Assembly (NCBI GenBank): GCA_019186845.1
Contig: JABARW010000048.1
Coordinates: 34,977-71,355 of the forward strand
DNA length: 36,379 bases
Direction: 5' to 3'
Source of the DNA: Planctomycetota bacterium
GTDB taxonomy: Bacteria > Planctomycetota > UBA8742 > UBA2392
In this document: piece by piece, positions 33,770 through 36,379 of the stretch
Numbering within the stretch: position 1 is the first letter of the stretch
Layout: each line of letters begins with the position of its first letter
Translations under genes and position numbers: made by a program
Notes under the pieces: model-generated
Database searches by the model: none
Told to the model about the DNA's origin: nothing
What the model saw: only the letters and a program-made list of their open reading frames with translations

Positions 33770-35104
33770 CTAACGCGTCAGCCGAAACGAGCGGTATTGT
33801 GCAGGCGTCTCACCCAATCCAGCCGCGCGGCGACGCCTGCGCCGCATCAATTCGTAGATATAGAGCAATACGGCCAACGGGATAACCGAAGCGAGGGCAA
33901 GTGCCAGCCATCCACCCTGCCGAAGTGATGCGAACCACGAAGCAGCCATGTAGAAGGCTCCGGAAGGAACCTCCATGCGGTCGGGGTTGCCGTCGAAGTC
34001 TTTCCAGAACTCGGGGTGGGTGTCCGGATGCTCACCGGCCTTGAGCTTGGCAAGCAGGTATTCGTTTCGGGCCTTGGCCCACTGGGCTGCTTTGACCTTC
34101 AATTTCTCGAATTCAGCTTTGACTTCAGAACCTCGGTTTTCCAGCCGGTTCGCAAAGAGACCCAGGTCTTCGCCACGATCCGCAATCGCGGCGAAAAGCG
34201 CCTCACCTGTTGGAGCATGCGGGACAATCGAGTTCTTGCCCGATTTTATCAGATCATTTGCTCGCAATATTGCCATGTAAGCGAATGATGAGCGGCCCGT
34301 TGCCTGCAACGCCATGGCCAGCGCGAAAAACACATCGACACTCTCCCAGGCGTTCCCTTGGACGATCAATCCACAGAGTCCATCAACAGCGCCTTTGAGC
34401 CCCAGTTCATCCAAGTTCGAATCATCGTCTTTGATGCGAAGCGCCTGCCGGCTCGTAATCCCGAGCATGTTCGGGAGTCGCCCCGGAGGGGCGAGTTTCT
34501 CTCGCTCCTCCGCAGTCAGATTGGCCCACCGATCTGCGACAGCGCCAGACGATGGAACGAATGGCTCTCCCAGAATCACCCATTCAAGAGCCATCAACTG
34601 ATACTTCTCGCGGCCAAAGTGGGCGTCTGGGTTCTCCGCAATGGCTTGCTTGACCAAGTCGCGGGCACGTTGCAGGTCGTCCATGGCGTCACGCCTGGCG
34701 CCGTTCTTGAACCAGCGGTGCGCGTGAAACGTTCCCAGGTTGGCCAGATAGCGATACCTATGGTTGGGTTGGGCGTGCGCCTTGGGGTCGTACTTGATTT
34801 GCTCCAGCGCGGCTGCCTTTCTCGCCATCCACTCGATGGCCTCGTCGCTGCGTCCAAGGCGGTCACAGGCAACGGCCGCATCGTCGTAAGCTTCAAGATC
34901 GTCGGGCTTGGCTTTCAGCAGCTCAGCGGCACGTCCCAGGCGAATTTCGTAATACAACGGCGGGTTGCGCGGAAATCCCCCAACAATAATGGCCTTGACG
35001 TCTGGCAATCCTGCCGATTCCTGGGCGAGGGTATCACTGTCCCAAAGGCAAGCGCTCAAGGGCTCGGCCGCAAGCAGCATGAACAGAAGCATGTACTTAC
35101 GCAT
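33770..35104 (-). CDS. Secreted TPR-like protein, unknown function
   Basis: Exported helical protein (444 aa). The N-terminus MRKYMLLFMLLAAEPLSAC is a signal peptide, and the Cys after LSA could be lipidated. It is followed by CLWDSDTLAQE and GFPRNPPLYYEIRLGRAA, then tandem helix pairs resembling TPRs (DDLEAYDDAAVACDRLGR, DEAIEWMARKAAALEQIKYD, ANLGTFHAHRWFKNGARRD, ENPDAHFGREKYQLMALEW). Near the C-terminus one strong membrane helix, GGWLALALASVIPLAVLLYI, is followed by an arginine-rich tail (RRRRRRAAG). It is therefore anchored with the TPR region outside the cytoplasm. I recall the motif combination from uncharacterised environmental bacteria but no function. The ATG at 35104 is chosen for the signal peptide; the frame goes back to 35197. 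Confidence 0.7.
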   Translation of the reverse strand: MRKYMLLFMLLAAEPLSACLWDSDTLAQESAGLPDVKAIIVGGFPRNPPLYYEIRLGRAAELLKAKPDDLEAYDDAAVACDRLGRSDEAIEWMARKAAALEQIKYDPKAHAQPNHRYRYLANLGTFHAHRWFKNGARRDAMDDLQRARDLVKQAIAENPDAHFGREKYQLMALEWVILGEPFVPSSGAVADRWANLTAEEREKLAPPGRLPNMLGITSRQALRIKDDDSNLDELGLKGAVDGLCGLIVQGNAWESVDVFFALAMALQATGRSSFAYMAILRANDLIKSGKNSIVPHAPTGEALFAAIADRGEDLGLFANRLENRGSEVKAEFEKLKVKAAQWAKARNEYLLAKLKAGEHPDTHPEFWKDFDGNPDRMEVPSGAFYMAASWFASLRQGGWLALALASVIPLAVLLYIYELMRRRRRRAAGLGETPAQYRSFRLTR

Positions 35105-35222
35105 AAGCGACCCCAGCTTGATCTGCGCGCAGCTTGATTCTACACGGTGGAACGACGCAGGCCGCATGATTGGCCGAGGTTTTGAGGCAGCCTTCACCGC
35201 GCTTGCCGGCTGCTTTCCTGCA

Positions 35223-35417
35223 TCAACTTGCGCGCCTGAGCTTCATGCGCGTGAACGGCATCCACAACGCCACCTCGCCCACGATGCCCATGCCAACGCC
35301 GATCCACACGATCAGCCGTTGCTTGAACGCCTCGACCTCATTGCCTTCGTCGACAGAGGAACCATATACCCACTCGATGCCAAGCCACGGCGCAAACACG
35401 CGCCACAGATCCTCCAT
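35223..35417 (-). CDS. Small membrane protein (64 aa)
   Basis: Short protein with one likely membrane helix near its C-terminal half (LIVWIGVGMGIVGEVALWMP). It is preceded by an aromatic-rich N-terminus (LWRVFAPWLGIEWVYGS) and a polar middle (DEGNEVEAFKQR), and ends basic (RMKLRRAS). ATG at 35417 has GGAG touching it; an internal GTG (about 35396) has better spacing to GGAGG, so the true start is uncertain. It lies 119 bases upstream of the TPR-like gene and shares direction with all small genes up to the right edge, so it may belong to one transcript. No family recognised. Confidence 0.45.
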   Translation of the reverse strand: MEDLWRVFAPWLGIEWVYGSSVDEGNEVEAFKQRLIVWIGVGMGIVGEVALWMPFTRMKLRRAS

Positions 35418-35440
35418 CTCCGGCGAGGATTTGTGGCGCC

Positions 35441-35533
35441 TTATCGCCTGAGCGGCCCAGTGGGTTGCGGCGCAGCCGCAGACAAGCCAGGACCCACGAG
35501 CATAGGCGCCGCCTTGGCTGGCATGGCGCGCAT
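35441..35533 (-). CDS. Possible 30-residue peptide
   Basis: ATG 35533, stop TAA 35441-35443. GAGGTGG (35541-35547 on the minus strand) sits 7 bases upstream, an excellent ribosome site. The peptide is Pro/Ala/Gly rich (MRAMPAKAAPMLVGPGLSAA) with no membrane helix. It lies exactly between two other small genes of the same direction. Support is only the ribosome site and location, so it could be a leader peptide or a chance frame. Confidence 0.3.
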   Translation of the reverse strand: MRAMPAKAAPMLVGPGLSAAAPQPTGPLRR

Positions 35534-35580
35534 GTCAATTCCACCTCATACAGAGCGGTTCACGTATCTCGACCGGGAGA

Positions 35581-35727
35581 TCAGCGCGGGGAGCGCCGCC
35601 GGCGCATGCGGCCGAAGATCATCCACAGGCTCACAGCCACCACGAACCCAAAACCCACCCCGCCCGCCACGAACAAAGCCGAGATCAGGCCCTCGATTTC
35701 CAGGTTCTCATCCAGCAGAAGAAGCAT
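35581..35727 (-). CDS. Tiny membrane protein (48 aa)
   Basis: Hand-read frame from ATG 35727 to TGA at 35581-35583. AGGA lies about 6-7 bases upstream, and the ATG shares a base with the stop of the preceding gene (TGATG), a strong sign of translational coupling. The protein starts MLLLLDENLEIEGLISALF, has one glycine-rich membrane helix at about 14-38 (AGGVGFGFVVAVSLWMIF), and ends in a highly basic tail (GRMRRRRSPR). It resembles its neighbours in plan, a single anchor with a charged tail, but not in sequence. Function unknown. Confidence 0.55.
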   Translation of the reverse strand: MLLLLDENLEIEGLISALFVAGGVGFGFVVAVSLWMIFGRMRRRRSPR

Positions 35728-35957
35728 CACATGTCCTGAATCGTCGGCACGGCTTGATGCCGCCGCGTCACATACACCGCCAGCCCGCCCAACACCGCTA
35801 CAACGATCAGCGCCGTAGCAATGCCGGCGAGCAACATCCCCTGGCTGGCCGCATCCTCCTGTTCTGCAGCCTTGGCCTGCGAGGCCGCAGCCGGTTCAGC
35901 CGCGCTGGGGGCCTGCACCGCCAACATCAACAAGGTCAAGGCTGCCGCGCGCATCAT
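35727..35957 (-). CDS. Small exported membrane protein (76 aa)
   Basis: Starts MMRAAALTLLMLAVQAPSAA, a signal peptide with a plausible cut after SAA. An Ala/Glu/Gln linker (AAASQAKAAEQEDAASQ) follows, then a membrane helix (MLLAGIATALIVVAVLGGLA) and the short tail VYVTRRHQAVPTIQDM. The mature protein is therefore a short periplasmic stalk plus one anchor. GGGAGG is about 7 bases upstream of ATG 35957, which overlaps the upstream stop as ATGA. Together with 35581 and 35954 it forms a tightly coupled set. Family unknown. Confidence 0.65.
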   Translation of the reverse strand: MMRAAALTLLMLAVQAPSAAEPAAASQAKAAEQEDAASQGMLLAGIATALIVVAVLGGLAVYVTRRHQAVPTIQDM

Positions 35958-36379
35958 GGCTGACCCTCCCGGCCTGGCTTCTTCAAGAACCACACGGCCC
36001 CCACGAGCACCACAAAAATCAGCCCTCCGCCCAGCATCAGCATCCACGTGCCCAGCGGTACGGACTCCTGGGCCACGGGCGCGGGTGCCGGCATGGCCGC
36101 CGGCAGGGAGCCCCCGGGGCCCTTTTCCTGCCCCGAAGCAGCAGCCGGTGCATCGGGCACGGGCTCAGTCTTGGGCAGTTCGCGCGGAAGGTAAGTCGGG
36201 GGTTGGAAGTTTGACCAGAAGCGCGGGTCCAGGTCCGGGTGCATGCCCAGACCCAGGTTGGTCTCCATGTGCGCCATCCTTGCCTCGTGCCAGCGCCGTG
36301 AAAAGTCGCGCCGGCGCTTGAACTCTTCTTCGACTTCGCGGCGCGCGTCGTCGCCCAGGGCCTTGATTTCGAGCAGGCG
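35954..36379 (-). CDS. Membrane protein with Pro/Ala linker, 5' partial
   Basis: The frame is open to the right edge, so the beginning is missing; 141 residues are visible. The first part is charged and helical (RLLEIKALGDDARREVEEEF then KRRRDFSRRWHEARMAHME), followed by a less ordered segment with PRFWSNFQPPTYLPREL. A Pro/Ala-rich linker (AAMPAPAPVAQESVP) comes before one membrane helix (WMLMLGGGLIFVVLVGAVWF) and a short basic tail. The ATG at 36277 could be an internal start, but the coding look upstream (Glu/Arg pattern, no stop) argues for a longer protein. Its stop overlaps the next gene as ATGA. Confidence 0.6.
   Translation of the reverse strand, partial: RLLEIKALGDDARREVEEEFKRRRDFSRRWHEARMAHMETNLGLGMHPDLDPRFWSNFQPPTYLPRELPKTEPVPDAPAAASGQEKGPGGSLPAAMPAPAPVAQESVPLGTWMLMLGGGLIFVVLVGAVWFLKKPGREGQP

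Noticed and set aside
1..36379. Defence systems, prophage, insertion sequences, CRISPR arrays and tRNA genes
   Set aside because: I looked for transposase-, integrase- and Cas-like proteins, regularly spaced repeats and cloverleaf-like segments, and saw none. The window reads as ordinary chromosomal housekeeping DNA.

Overview
The window is GC-rich, densely packed chromosomal DNA from a free-living diderm (Gram-negative-type) bacterium. It has no rRNA, tRNA, CRISPR array, insertion sequence or prophage gene that I can see. Envelope genes point to a lipopolysaccharide-type outer membrane: MlaF/MlaE, an LptE-like lipoprotein, a large LptC/OstA-like secreted protein, an OmpA-family lipoprotein and a BamD-like TPR lipoprotein. 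These sit beside genes more familiar from other lineages: a membrane c-di-AMP cyclase with its YbbR/CdaR partner, BshA of bacillithiol synthesis, and an RsbU/RsbW/RsbV-type partner switch. That mixture suggests a deep-branching group such as Planctomycetota or a neighbouring candidate phylum. This placement is an inference from gene content, not a proven assignment.

Layout. 1-1745 (minus): STAS protein, MlaE permease and MlaF ATPase, an Mla-type phospholipid transport operon that runs off the left edge. 1806-7436 (plus): pgpA, then RsbU-like phosphatase, RsbW-like kinase and RsbV-like antagonist, then a histidyl-tRNA synthetase with an unusual C-terminal domain. 7426-8031 (minus): a degenerate cytidylyltransferase-like gene overlapping the end of hisS. 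8147-11068 (plus): rimO and bshA, separated by 435 bases that hold a near-consensus promoter and a structured leader ending in a terminator-like hairpin. 11123-27967 (minus): about 17 kb of co-directional genes. In order of transcription these are recO, TPR lipoprotein, lptE-like, ftsH, folP, cdaA, cdaR, the giant LptC-like gene, cmk, a PEGA-like lipoprotein, an M16 peptidase, a secreted hypothetical and an OmpA-family lipoprotein. Several junctions overlap (recO/TPR, TPR/lptE, cdaA/cdaR, cdaR/giant gene, giant gene/cmk), as expected for translationally coupled operons.

27993-31305 holds a plus-strand membrane protein, two tiny single-span membrane proteins and a large radical-SAM protein on the minus strand. 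31384-33764 (plus) carries a MoaD-like sulfur carrier, a DinB-fold protein, a formate/nitrite-family channel and a gamma-class carbonic anhydrase homologue. 33770-36379 (minus) carries a TPR-like secreted protein preceded by a string of very small membrane or secreted proteins, the first of which is cut by the right edge.

The main themes are envelope building and lipid transport, nucleotide second-messenger and partner-switch signalling, and thiol redox chemistry. The most unusual items are: (1) the promoter plus mutually exclusive hairpins and terminator before bshA; (2) the GIY-YIG-like tail on HisRS; (3) the giant LptC/OstA-like protein inside the c-di-AMP operon; and (4) the cluster of tiny membrane proteins at the right edge.
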